A stretch of DNA of 64,000 nucleotides from Bifiguratus adelaidae (GCA_002261195.1 MVBO01000031.1:1-64000); one strand, 5' to 3'. Shown: positions 45,912 through 57,267, numbered from the stretch's first letter. The notes: generated by a model from the sequence alone, not told the origin. Program-made: numbers and translations.

Positions 45912-46342
45912 GGTGGTGACAGAAATGAGAGCAAGAAACAAGGATGTGCGTGTGCCTTTGTATTCCTCACCGACCCAAATTTTCGTACCCCGCTACAAAA
46001 AGAGCGTCATAGTGACTTTACACGGGTAGATTAGTATGTTGCACAGGTTAACCCAAAAATTCAAGATCCAAGTCTTAGATGGGAATTTTACCTCACATTC
46101 TAAAATTCAAATGTGGGTAAGCTCGTTTGGTTATAGAACGCTTCTAGATTTGTATCCCTGTGTCTCGCGATGTCATGGTCGTAAATGATGACACCATCAC
46201 GTTTTCCTCATTCTCGGTATGCCTCTTCTTGGCAATAAAGTTACCACGCTATGAAGTCATGAAATGCGCAGCATTTAGGCCATTGTTTATGTGGGGTTCC
46301 TATTAAAAGTCCTGTACTTGAGCAAAACATTGACCATTTAAC
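45912..46342. promoter_or_regulatory. Bidirectional promoter of LEA-like pair C/D
   Basis: 431 bp between two divergent starts. AT-rich with several short direct repeats (AAATTCAAGATCCAAG near 46,056; AAATTCAAATGTGG near 46,105). No confident factor site was identified. Confidence 0.45.
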
Positions 46343-47896
46343 ATGATTGCCAAAGATCCTACTCAGAAACCTGCTCAAAAGCCACACGATAGCGGCAAGA
46401 CGCTGAAGAAGCCGTCTAAAATGGGACAAGGGAATGCCAATGGGGTCAAGAAGCCCGACAATGTCAAACCCAAGGAGGACATTGAGAAGGTCAAGAAGCA
46501 ACGTCCCAAGCCTAAGCAGCCTCCGAAACCAGAGGAGGTAGAGGAGCAACATGAGGATGTGAATGAAGAAGACGACGACGAGGAGTCTGAACAAGAGGAA
46601 CAAACCCAAGACGATCAATCCGGTGCCGAGGAGGAAGAAGAGGAAGAGGACGAGGGTGAAGATGCCGAGCACGCGCAAGTTAACGGAGAGGACGAGGAGG
46701 AAGATGAGGAAGATGAACAAGATCCTCTCCAAAAGGTTATTGGCAACACCGTGGATGACCAAGGCAACGTCGTTGACGATGATAACAATGCTGTCGGTAA
46801 GGTCACTTCAGGCAAGGTCCGCAAGCTCGTTGGCCTCACTGTCGGTGATGGAGGCGCTATCCGCAACTCAAAAGGCAAGGTCGTTGGTCACGCCGATGCT
46901 ACCACCGGCGAAGACGGAGCAGAGGAAGAAGAGGAGTCTGACGGCGAGCAACAAGCTCAAGCTGAACAAGACAAAGCCCACAAAGTTCAAGCGGAGCCAA
47001 AGGGCCAGGAGCAACAAGACCGACAAGCTGAAGCCAAGCCCCAAGAGGAGGCGCAACAGCAAGCTCAGGCCAAGGAGGAGGAGGAGGAGGACGACAGCCC
47101 CATTGTTGAAGAGTCTGGATATGTAGTCGACGAAACTGGTACCACTATTGGTAAACTCACCAAAGGCAACCGACACAAGCTGGCTGGTTGCAAGGTCGAT
47201 GAAGATGGCAATGTCCTTAACAAAGAAGGCAAAAAGATTGGAAAGGCCGAGCTTTATCCCCCCGAGAAGTCCGAAGAAGAAAAGAAGGCCGAGCAAGATG
47301 ATCGCAAGATTGCCAGCCAAATGAATACCATTATCGAGGACGGCTTTGGCAAAATCCAACCTATCCTCAAGATGATCACTGAGCGCATTGAAGCGGAAGA
47401 GAAGAAGCCCAAGGAGGAGAGGGATGAAGAGGACCTGGTCAAGGCTGTCCGTCCTTTGATTGAGGAAGGTTCCAACATCCTCGGTGAGATTAATGGGGCT
47501 ATTCGCGATCTTGATCCCACTGGACGCGTTGCAAAGAAAGTTCAGCATCGTCAATCCGAACAAAAGGCATCTGATGAAGAACACCGCTTGGCAAACAATC
47601 TCTCCAAGCTTGCCGGTGAAATTTCTCAAACCATTGAAAAGGCCAAGAAGCTTCTTCAAGACATGCCTAAGGCCGAAGAAAAGCTCAATCCCCTCTGGGC
47701 CTTGCTTCAGAATCCATTGCTTCAAATCCTCGCTGCTGTCGGACTTTTACTTAGCGGTGTCCTTGGTTTGGTAGGCAACCTTCTCAATGGTCTTGGCCTG
47801 GGCGGACTCGTCAACAACCTTCTCGGCGGTCTTGGCCTTGACAAGATCTTGGGCAGTCTTGGTCTTGGTCTCGGTGGAAAGACCAAGAAGAAATGA
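46343..47896 (+). CDS. LEA-like DUF3659/DUF6987 protein, copy D
   Basis: An intronless 517-aa protein. The N-terminus is Lys/Pro-rich, followed by a very acidic stretch (EEEEEEDEGEDAEH). Two DUF3659-type repeat units are visible: GNTVDDQGNVVDDDNNAVGK and GYVVDETGTTIGKLTKGNRH with KVDEDGNVLNKEGKKIGKAE. A helical DUF6987-type region begins near residue 320 (SQMNTIIEDGFGKIQPILKM; INGAIRDLDPTGRVAKKVQH). It ends in a Leu/Gly-rich hydrophobic tail (LQILAAVGLLLSGVLGLVGN, then GLGLGGLVNNLLGG), which suggests membrane contact. The whole resembles fungal LEA-domain proteins known from Pezizomycotina. Confidence 0.9.
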   Translation: MIAKDPTQKPAQKPHDSGKTLKKPSKMGQGNANGVKKPDNVKPKEDIEKVKKQRPKPKQPPKPEEVEEQHEDVNEEDDDEESEQEEQTQDDQSGAEEEEEEEDEGEDAEHAQVNGEDEEEDEEDEQDPLQKVIGNTVDDQGNVVDDDNNAVGKVTSGKVRKLVGLTVGDGGAIRNSKGKVVGHADATTGEDGAEEEEESDGEQQAQAEQDKAHKVQAEPKGQEQQDRQAEAKPQEEAQQQAQAKEEEEEDDSPIVEESGYVVDETGTTIGKLTKGNRHKLAGCKVDEDGNVLNKEGKKIGKAELYPPEKSEEEKKAEQDDRKIASQMNTIIEDGFGKIQPILKMITERIEAEEKKPKEERDEEDLVKAVRPLIEEGSNILGEINGAIRDLDPTGRVAKKVQHRQSEQKASDEEHRLANNLSKLAGEISQTIEKAKKLLQDMPKAEEKLNPLWALLQNPLLQILAAVGLLLSGVLGLVGNLLNGLGLGGLVNNLLGGLGLDKILGSLGLGLGGKTKKK

Positions 47897-48087
47897 AGCG
47901 TGTGTATATATATTGCATTGCATTGCATGTATCCAATCCATTGTTGTAATAAAAGGACCCCCAATTTGACTGTGAGCTAAGCCACCCTTCGAATCTGCCA
48001 GAAAAATTGTAAACGTCATTTAAACGACGGTCTGGTCTCACTGCATCCCATAGACTCTTTTGCATCGCACACTCTCTTTCACACATC
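47897..48087. promoter_or_regulatory. Short promoter of the HSP110 gene
   Basis: 191 bp from the stop of LEA-like copy D to the HSP110 start. It includes an alternating GTGTATATATATTG then GCATTGCATTGCATG, which could mark the end of the D transcript. A loose TTCGAA...GAA arrangement near 47,987-48,003 is the closest to a heat-shock element but is not a consensus match. Confidence 0.35.
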
Positions 48088-50546
48088 ATGTCCGTCGTCG
48101 GTAAGTATTGATTTCCGTTTTTCTGTGTAGTTTATGCTCATCCTGTCATAGGTATCGATTTCGGAAACTTGCAATCAGTCATAGCGGTTGCTAGAAACCG
48201 TGGTATTGACGTTATCACCAATGAAGTCTCTAACCGTGCTACACCGTAAGTGCTTCAATTGCTCTAGATTTTGTGATAGATGACGATGCTAACCTCCAGT
48301 TTAGGTCCTTGGTGTCTTTTGGACCCAAACAACGTTTTATCGGAGAGTCGGCCAAAACCATGGAAGTCTCCAACTTCAAAAATACAGTGTCGTCCCTAAA
48401 ACGGATGGCGGGACGTACCTTCCAAGATCCAGAGATTCAAGAGATTGAAAAGAATTACATCAATGCTGAGCTTGTTGGTGTGTCCGGACAAGTCGGTGTC
48501 AAGGTCAACTACCTCGGCGAAGAACAAAGCTTCTCCAACGTTCAACTTATCGCCATGTATCTTCAAAAGCTCAAAGACATCACCTCAAAAGAGCTCGGTA
48601 CACCCATGTCCGACTGCGTCATTTCAGTTCCTGGTTGGTTCACGGACGTTCAACGTCGGGCCGTTTTGAACGCGGCCGAAATTGCTGGATTGAACTGTCT
48701 GCGCTTGGTGAACGACCTTGCAGCCGCTGCTTTGGGTTATGGTATCACCAAGACTGACTTGCCCGAGGAAAAGCCGCGAAATGTTGTCTTCTGCGATATC
48801 GGACACTCCAACTACTCTGTCGCCGTTGTCTCCTTCGTCAAGGGACAATTGACTGTTCGTGGTACAGCCTATGACCGTCATTTTGGTGGTCGCAATTTCG
48901 ATCAAGTTTTGGTTGAAAAGCTTGCTGAGCAATTCAAGGAGAAGTACAAGATCGACGTTTTCACCAACAACAAGGCACTCTTCCGTCTTCGCGCAGCTGC
49001 TGAGCGACTCAAGAAAGTTCTTTCCGCCAACCCTCAAGCACCCATTAACATCGAATCTATCATGGATGACAAGGATGTCTCCGCCATCGTCAATCGCTCT
49101 GATTTTGAAGACTGGATGAAGGACACTCTCGATCGCGTCGAGGTTCCTCTTCAAGAGGCGCTTGCTGCAGCCGGCATGACTTCTGCCGATATCGATAGCA
49201 TTGAAATGGTTGGTGGTTCCACCCGTATTCCAGCCATCAAGGAGCGTATCTCCAAGTTCTTTGGTAAGGAAGTCTCCACAACTCTCAACCAAGACGAGGC
49301 TGTCGCTCGAGGTGCTGCGCTCCAATGCGCTATGCTTTCTCCTGTCTTCAAGGTCCGTGAGTTCCGTGTTCATGATATTGCAAGCTATCCTATCAAGATG
49401 ACTTGGCAAAAGTCACCCGAGGAGGATGAAACCGAGATTGTTGTCTTTGACAACCAAAACAGCGTCCCAAGCACCAAAATCCTTACTTTCCATCGTTCGG
49501 AACCTTTTGATCTTGAAGCTGTCTACGCCGAACCCGAGAAGTTGCCTGCCGGTATCAGCCCCTGGATCGGACGTTTTAGCATCAAGAATGTCGAACCAGT
49601 CAACGGCCAACCTGCGCAAGTCAAGGTCAAGGCTAGACTCAACATTCACGGTTTGGTGTCTGTAGAAGGAGCCTACACTGTCGAGGAGCGCGTTGAGGAG
49701 GTCAAGGTTGAGCCTGAGCCAATGGATACCGATAAGAAGGAAGGTGAGGCTGACGCCAAGCCAGCTACTCCTGTCACCAAGAAGGTGAAGAAGTTGGTCA
49801 AGAAGGCCGACCTCCCTGTAGTCTCTGGCATCACCGCTCTTGACGCGTCTCTCCTCAACCAATTCCGCGAGAAGGAGATGGAGATGTACCAAGGAGATAA
49901 GCTCGTCATTGATACCGAGGAGCGTAAGAACGCTTTGGAAGAATATGTCTACGACATGCGTGGCAAGATTGAATCATCTTACTCTGACTACATCGACCCC
50001 TCTATCAAGGAGTCCTTCTTGAACCAGCTCAATGCTACTGAGGACTGGCTCTACGACGAAGGCGAGGATGCCACCAAGTCTGTCTACTCCGACAAGCTCG
50101 AGGAACTGCGCAAGATTGGCGTTCCTGTCACCTTGCGCTTCCGCGATGCCGAAGAGCGACCTTCCGCCGAGCGAGCTCTCCGCGAAACCATCCAGCAATA
50201 CACACAAATTGCGATGTCGGCCGACGAACGCTTCGAACATATTCCTGTTGACGAGAAACAACAGATTGTCGAGCGTTGCGAACGCGTCTCAAGATGGCTT
50301 GACGAGCAATTGAACAAGCAATCCGCCGTTCCCAAATACCAAGATCCGGTGGTGACTGCCAAGGACATTCTCAAGGAACGTGAGAATCTCGTCACCTTTG
50401 CCGCACCCATTTTGTCCAAGCCCAAGCCCGCCCCCAAACCTGCCACTCCTCAACCTGAAGCTGGCAAGGAGGATAGCACCATGGCTAACGGTGAGGCCGA
50501 AAACCCCACGACGGGAGAGCAAAAGGCGGACATGGACATTGATTAG
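48088..50546 (+). CDS. SSE1: HSP110-family chaperone (Sse1-type)
   Basis: Three exons: 48088-48100, 48152-48245 and 48305-50546, 782 aa. It begins [20 protein letters not shown], an Hsp70 ATPase domain with the Sse1/Hsp110 pattern [31 protein letters not shown] and [14 protein letters not shown] are canonical. The domain ends at about residue 385 and leads to the beta-sandwich ([20 protein letters not shown]). An acidic loop with Lys patches ([13 protein letters not shown]) and an extended helical lid ([20 protein letters not shown]) follow; these extensions separate Hsp110 from Hsp70. Sse1 is the nucleotide-exchange factor of cytosolic Hsp70. The tail ends MDID. It stands next to four LEA-like genes. 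Confidence 0.97.
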
Positions 50547-50792
50547 ATCAAATCCAGTTGCAAGCAAAGCGTAGACAAGACGAAAATGTTAGATTAGATT
50601 GGGGCCGAACCCAATGAAGATTGCTCACACGTTGTTATATAGCGACTGCTACATTCTTCTTTGTTCTCTTTTTGTTCAAACATGTAATGGAGACATCAAT
50701 AGACTATATTCCTTTTCCATGCACGGTATATGCTTGAGCACGCAATTATCAAATAAAGGATGAACAAAGAATAAATTGTATGGGTTGCGAAT

Positions 50793-51770
50793 CTAATCCC
50801 GGGTTTCCGCGATACCAGCGTTAAGCGCGTCATAGAGGGGTTGAGCCTCAGGTGGAGGTGCAGTCTTGCCAGTCAACAAGTCCAAAGCAGTGATGGGCAT
50901 ATTGTAGAACTTTTTGTTCTCGTCACTGCGTTCAATGAGGGCCGATCCTTCAATGGACACACCAGCGAATAGACCCTTGGATTTGCTGTAAGACCAGATG
51001 GCCGATGTGGAAGCTGCGGCCACGGCAGCTTCGCCACCAGCACCGATAGGACCAGCCGACACTGTCAATGCCATGTGAGCAAGTCTACGATAACCAACCT
51101 GACATTATACCTACCACTCAAATTGCCACCAATGGTGACATTACCTCCTTTGGCAAAGGCGCGCACGGCTTCATCGGTATTCAGAATAATGACGAAATCC
51201 GTCAAGTCTGCACCAATTTGAGCGCCAAAGCCAACGCCACCGGTGGCAATACAACTCGGAGCAGACCAAGTACCATCCGGCAAGCGAGCCACGACAAGAC
51301 CACTTCCGGCACGTCCGCTCCAGATAAACCCGGCCTTGACCACCGTAAAGATGGCGAGTCCCTTGGCGTTTCGGAGAACTGCCGAAGGAATAGCGTTATC
51401 AAAGCCATGTTCGTTCTCTGGCTTGGCTATTGGAAAAGCATGAGTCACAGCATCAAGGTGCGACTGTGTGGTTACTTGCAGATAAAGCTCGTCAAAATCT
51501 TGGCAGCCTTCTCTGCTTCTTCCTTGAGACTTCCGGGGATTGGACTATTGATACTGGCTGCAGCTATCGCAAATGTTAATCTCTCTATTCACCTCGTCAT
51601 GACACGTTACTTACTCTTGTTCAAGGACTGCTCTGCCGAGTTCAACGTACGTTCAGAAAATTGGCCAAAGTCTAACACACCGGTTCAGCACAAGGACGCT
51701 CACAACCATTTATCCAACCTACCTACAGCAGCCTTCTCGGCTCTCTGCTTAAGCTTGTCAAACATGGACA
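50793..51770 (-). CDS. SYLF-domain protein (Ysc84/SH3YL1-like, no SH3)
   Basis: Multi-exon gene. The start at 51770 gives MSMFDKLKQRAEKAA. The central SYLF/DUF500 domain is clear: FDNAIPSAVLRNAKGLAIFT, VVKAGFIWSGRAGSGLVVAR, GTWSAPSCIATGGVGFGAQI, DFVIILNTDEAVRAF and GGNLSVSAGPIGAGGEAAVA. FAGVSIEGSALIERSDENKK is the usual domain end. The domain binds phosphoinositides and, in yeast Ysc84/Lsb3, actin at endocytic sites. No C-terminal SH3 domain is seen; the protein stops after DALNAGIAETRD. It is divergent from CBP4 with 100 bp between starts. Confidence 0.92.
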
Positions 51771-51870
51771 TGTCGTCGTAAACACGTGTATAATACGAGA
51801 AAGAAAGAGAGGTGTGATAAAAGAAGGGGGGCGCGCCCGTCCACCAAATACGGAAACCTTGGTGACGACC

Positions 51871-52156
51871 ATGAACAAGGTGATCAACTCGGTGATTGCA
51901 GGAGGAGCGATTGTTGGGCTTGGCTATGCATTGATGAAGCTGACGGTTCCTTCGGATAAGGAGCTTATTGAGGTGAGCTTATGACAAGGTGACGGGTATG
52001 AGAGTAACGACATGATAGCGATTACCGCCGAATATGCAAAAAGAAGCCACAAGGTTGCACGGAGAGAGTGCAGCCAAAAACGCTGCTCTGAGGGAGTTGA
52101 TTCAAAAGTCCGTGGATACAGACAGGCCAGTGTGGGAGACTGGAACTAAGAGATGA
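51871..52156 (+). CDS. CBP4: Cbp4-like complex III assembly factor
   Basis: A small two-exon gene: 51871-51972 and 52019-52156, 79 aa. The N-terminal hydrophobic helix (SVIAGGAIVGLGYALMKLTV) is followed by PSDKELIE and, after the splice, RLPPNMQKEATRLHGESAAK. It ends TDRPVWETGTKR. This arrangement of one membrane helix, PS/T-x-EE/KEL, L-PxxQ and a final D-K/R-P-I/V-W motif is that of fungal Cbp4, which stabilises cytochrome b early in assembly of respiratory complex III. The first exon alone would be dismissed as noise; the splice makes the family visible. The intron is 46 nt. Confidence 0.8.
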
Positions 52157-52347
52157 ATCGGGACCAGTGTATAGTTTGGGCTGTGCCATTGGAAATAGAC
52201 TATGGTTTGGCAGGATTTCATCATGCTTTGCACCTCGGCATTTAGATTCACGTATTCTACATCTCGTTATGTTTTCCTTTGCCGATTGTGTCCTGGATCT
52301 ATTTACTAGACGGCATAGGGCAATGCGCATGCCACGCCCAAGTACCA

Positions 52348-54918
52348 TTATCGCTTACTGCGAGGATCCTTAATACCACCCTTCCTCTCGATTGTTTCCT
52401 CCTTCTTGACATCTTCCTTGAGGGTGACCGTACGATTAATAACCAGTTTCTTGACAAGATCTTGGGGCTTGATCGCACATCCAGGAGCGACCGTATCAAT
52501 GACTGAATCGGGATCGACGCAAAAGTAGCCGACGCGCACAAATTGCCAGCGCATGCTCTCGGGATCCTTGCCCCCAGTCTTGCGGAGCCACTGTTCCAGT
52601 TGATCCCAAACACCCACTTCTGCGATAGCTCCGGTGATGATGTGCTTGGAATCCGGATTGATGTCGGAAATATAGCCACCTGGTACTTCTGTCTTGTCAG
52701 AGGGGTTGGCGTGGTTGAACATGATTTCGTACAAGCGAACTTCAGACAATCGGACAGGTGATGCATGCGCTTTGGACTCGGCTACCCATTGAATATAGGT
52801 TTTGGGCTTCTTGAATTCCACATCATTGTCATACTTGCAGATAAGTTCTTCAACCTTACCATCCGTCGACCTTTTCACATCGACACAAGTGATGGGGGAT
52901 TTGACATGTAACAAACCAACGCTCTTTCCGGGTGCAAGTCGGAAGTAATCCTTGGAGTCTTGTTCACGGAAATCGGAGCGATCAATGTAAATGGTGCGGG
53001 TGAATGGTACGACATGCTCGCCCATACTAGGATCGCGAGGCTTGTTAGGAACAATAATCTCCTCTAGATAGTCTTCAGGCAAGTTTTCGATTGTGATCTT
53101 GAGAGGATCCAAAAGAGCCATTAACCTAGGGGCGGTCTTGTCCAAGACGTCACGGGTGTGGTTGTCAAGTCGAGTGTAATTGATGATGGAGTTGGAGGTG
53201 GTCACACCTAGCTCGGCAACGAAATTGTTGATGGCTTCAGCAGGTACCCCACGACGACGAATGCCCACCAAAGTGAACAGTCGGGGATCATCCCAGCCAC
53301 TCACGTAGCCCTCATTCACCAATTTCAGCAACTTACGCTTGCTCATAATGGTGTTTGTAACGTTTAGACGGCCAGACTCCCATTGAACTGGTTTGTACAC
53401 CTCCAAAGCATCCACAAGCCAATAATAACTCTCACGTGACTGTCTGAATTCGAGTGTGCAGAATGAATGCGTGATATTCTCGAAGGAATCGACGAGACAA
53501 TGCGTATAGTCGTAGGTTGGATAGACGCACCAGTCGCTGCCCGTGCGATGATGCGGCGTATATAGAACGCGATAGGCAATCAAATCCCAGAATTGGGGAT
53601 TACCGCTCTCAAGGTCCATCTTCATACGGAGTACTGCCTCATTTTCCTTGTAACGACCTTCCTTCATCTTAGTGAATTCCGCAATGGACTCATCGATCGG
53701 ACGATCTCGGTGCACACAGGCCTTTCGTGGGCCACCTTCATCTCCACCCCGGTTAGCGTGAATTTCGTCTTTTGTACACTGGCACACATATGCCTAGGCG
53801 AGAAAAGTTTTAGAAACGGGAATCCCCAGCGCCTGATCACGACTTACCTTGTCCTTCTTGATCAGTTCGATAGCCAAATCGTAGAGTTTTTGGAAATAAT
53901 CACTGGAATAGGTAACCTTCCATGGTTCAAACCCGAGCCAGCGAACAGTGTCCAAAATAGACGTAAAGTATTTTTCTTCCTCGGCTTCGGGGTTTGTGTC
54001 GTCATAACGAAGATAGGTGACTCCGCCATACTTTTTTGCGTACCCAAAGTTGACGTTTATGGCTTTGGCGTGTCCGATATGCAGAAAGCCGTTTGGTTCC
54101 GGTGGGAAGCGAGTGACGACCTTGCCACCGGTTGCTTTGAGATGTTCCTCCATGAGGGATGGCTTGATTTGAGGATTCTCTCCAGGCTTGTGAAGCCGCG
54201 CTATTTCTCCTTCAAACATGTCCACTGGCTTGTCCTCTACGGAGGCGGCTAAAGCTGTTGTGTTCGTTGTAGGCTTCGGCGAGTCAGCCTTGTCAACCTT
54301 CTTCTTGGTTTTTTGGGGTGCATCTCGTTCATCCTTAGGTCCCAGCAGTTCCGCAAATTGCTTATCAAACTCTGCCTTGAGAGATTGGGCGTCGGCCCAT
54401 CGCATCTCGGGTATCTTGCGTACACCAGCAAACGTCGATCCCATAATCTTGTAGCGAGCATCCAGAATCTCTGCGCGATTATTCATGATATGCTTTGAGA
54501 CCGCCTCCTTAATCTGTTCGGCGGAGACAATGACGCCTACCCCGCATGCTTCATTGAAGTCCTTGTCGTTGATGGTTTCCACCTTGTCCACGTACTTGAT
54601 GGCAGCTGATGCGCAGATCAGTTACCGGTCCAATCATTCCGCGAGAGTCAACTTACCAGATACTTGATCGCTCGTCTTTAACCTACCAGAGGCAATGGCT
54701 TTGGCAATGTATGCCAAGTGAGGTTGCGCATCCTTACTTATGGTTGATGCAAGTGTGTATAACAACGCGCCTGTTTCCTTGCTGCATCCACTCGAAGCAT
54801 ACCCAGCTTCGTTGATGCAGGTATCAAGGTTCGGAGCAAGTTTCTTATTCTTTGCTGATTCCTTGGCCTTTTGCTCAGAGAGACCAATGCTCTCAAATTT
54901 GGGCACTAACTCATCCAT
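52348..54918 (-). CDS. GLN4: Glutaminyl-tRNA synthetase
   Basis: Three exons: 54657-54918, 53848-54605 and 52348-53793, 821 aa. The N-terminal ~220 residues are the eukaryotic GlnRS appended YqeY-like domain ([20 protein letters not shown] onward). A Lys-rich linker ([12 protein letters not shown]) connects to the class I core, with the HIGH box in [20 protein letters not shown] and the KMSKS equivalent in [22 protein letters not shown] and [19 protein letters not shown] fill the middle. The anticodon-binding beta-barrels follow, with [27 protein letters not shown] and [11 protein letters not shown]. The C-terminus is [11 protein letters not shown]. Start 54918 is the first ATG that gives the N-domain. 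Confidence 0.97.
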
Positions 54919-55647
54919 GACAGAACAAGCGTCTCCTGCGATAAGCCAACCGAATATAAATTGAAAGCCACTGAGTCATTCTCTGTCAGTGGAGTGAATA
55001 TATGCGGTGATATGAGATGCCTGCATGGCCATAGGATAAGTATGTTGCACGGCAAGATAGTGCATGGATGGATATGGCCATGGTGCCTTGCCTCTTGGCA
55101 TTGTGGCGAATACTGCGCGCAAACACGGCAACATTTGACCCGGGACATCGTACAGGTGCTTCTATCTACACTCACCCCACCACGTACATTACGCGACTTC
55201 CAGGGACAACTTTGATAAGAGGGTAGTACTCCATGTCATGATCACGCCTCTTGGATGATGCAGACATATTGTAGAGTGAAGCTGCCCGACTTGCATTGAA
55301 GTGCAAAACGCAATTCATCCTTAAAACTCAGCATGACGGCATCGAAGGGAAATCCTCTTGGCGATGCCAACTTTTCATCTATAGCACTGCATATTTGATT
55401 ATCTGCTGGGAGTAATTATATGTCTGCTCACCCAAGCAACTCAATCCGCGCCTTCCGCAATAGCCAACAGCGGGAAGTTTCCTAAAATGGAAGCGCGGTT
55501 TACGCTTTGCACCGCCGTCACGTGTCTTCGGTCATCTGTCAACTTACAACTGTTCTTCCTGCTCTTGTTAGTGCTTGCTGAACGTTTTCTCGCCCTGGTA
55601 TAGTCATTCGCAAGGTTATATCCTCGCATTCTGGTAGGAGACACACT
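54919..55647. other. Divergent intergenic region GlnRS / EF-hand gene
   Basis: 729 bp. No open frame of interest. Sequence near 55,560-55,620 is the likely EF-hand gene leader. No TATA box is obvious. Confidence 0.4.
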
Positions 55648-57131
55648 ATGGGTCAAACAAAGAGCAAAGAAACTGCAGACTTGGCTCGGCATACTCACTG
55701 TGAGTTTTGTCTCGAGGGTTGCGTATTAGGGCTAACGACTGAATCGTCGTGTGTTTTGTAGTCACCAGTCGAGAGATTGACAACATTCGCGACGATTTTC
55801 GAAACGCCACGGCCAAACATATAGACAAGCCAGATCTAAGCGAGCAAGAGTTCAAAGAGGCATGTATGAAGGCGTCTGAGCGCGCTACAATGTTATGTGT
55901 GGATAAATTGACCGTTCCTTAGACTGTCAAGAAATACGTCCCATCTATTGCACCAGAGGATAATCCCTTTCTTGAACGACTATACGCCGCCTTTGACGTT
56001 GATAACAATCACGCGGTAGATTTCAAGTATGTATCACACCTTCCTCGTCTCTTTTGCGTGAACATTAACACATACGCAAACAGTGAATTCGTGGATGGTC
56101 TCAGTGTTTTTATGAAAGGGACATCGGATGAAAAACTGGAGCGTAAGTGACTTAAAACAAGTGACGGGATTCGCCTTCTAAAACAGGTTTGCTTGGCAGT
56201 GTCATTCAAATTGTACGATCTGGACCACGACGGTTTCATTTCTAGGCCAGACCTCCTCGAAGTTCTCACGAAATTGGTAAGCAGGTGCCAAGTCTTAATC
56301 GTCCTGTTGCTCACCAGACCATTGATTGTAGTCGGAAGCTTCTGCTGATAGTGATCAAACGCTCGAGATCCAAGATTTAGTGAACCGAATGTTTGAAGAT
56401 CTGGACGTAGATGGGGATGGCAAACTGGTGGGTTACTAATGCATAAGCATATTTACGTTCTAACATGCTCTTACCAGGACCTCCATGAATACAAATTATC
56501 GGCCATGAAGGAGCCTCTCATTGTAGATTTTCTGGAACAATTCCTAGCCGAACACCAACTTTCCCGCCAACCGTCACCTCCTTCTCGCCCAGAATCTCGC
56601 GGAGTATCCTCTTATGCATCGTATGGATCATTGGTTTTGCCGTCGAATACTACCGCTTCCCCGAATCCCAATTCACCCAACAACTCTCCAGTGCTAAATT
56701 CTCACCAGCGTCTACGGTCCCAGAGCTCATCGCTATCTCTCAAGCTCTCACAGTTGGACTTAATTGAAGCTGCAAGGAGTCACAAGAACGCACAATTGGA
56801 CCCTTCCCAAGTATCTCCCAACGGAACCCACACTTTAGCCACATTTGGTCTCCAGACAAATATACCTACCAAGCCAAGAATTCACTCATCACCCAGCTCA
56901 GGTCAGCGCTCCCCGGTTTCTGGTGGCTCTTACCGTCCCAAGCGTCAATCGACAACGTCCACAGAGAAGCGGGCGAGTGGCCCCAGCAGTCCAAAATCCA
57001 ACTCATATCGGGACAGTCAAGAAAGTTCACCATCGCCCGTCCTAGGGAAATTTGATCTTCCCGATCGAAGCAAGAGCCATAGTCCTGGGATGATGCAGAC
57101 GAGCACGGAACGCAAAATAGAAGATGCTTAG
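55648..57131 (+). CDS. EF-hand calcium sensor with Ser-rich C-terminal tail
   Basis: Seven exons: 55648-55699, 55762-55859, 55923-56026, 56084-56142, 56200-56276, 56332-56427 and 56478-57131, 379 aa. It begins MGQTKSKE, an N-myristoylation-type start. Three EF-hand loops are seen: DVDNNHAVDFNE, DLDHDGFISRPD and DVDGDGKLDLHE. The fold resembles calcineurin B homologous (CHP/CIB) or neuronal calcium sensor proteins. After the last EF-hand and FLEQFLAEHQLS there is a ~190-residue Ser/Pro/Thr-rich disordered tail (RPESRGVSSYASYGSLVLPS) that small calcium sensors normally lack. The intron after exon 2 begins with GC, not GT (see findings). Its partner is not predictable. Confidence 0.82.
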
Positions 57132-57267
57132 TATTCGTCTACTCTTTTTAGCGGTCTCGTCATTATGTGTACTGGTCGTCATTGTCGATATACAATATAA
57201 AGTAATGTTAGCGAATTTTCCCATAAGGTGATTTTATTCGTTTGCTTTACATTCAAATCCGCCGCCT

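Noticed and set aside
46868-47725. 285-codon minus-strand open frame
   Set aside because: Antisense shadow of LEA-like copy D; its Leu/Phe-rich composition is simply the complement of Lys/Glu codons.
48624-49409. 261-codon minus-strand open frame
   Set aside because: Antisense of the HSP110 ATPase domain, which is unmistakable on the plus strand.
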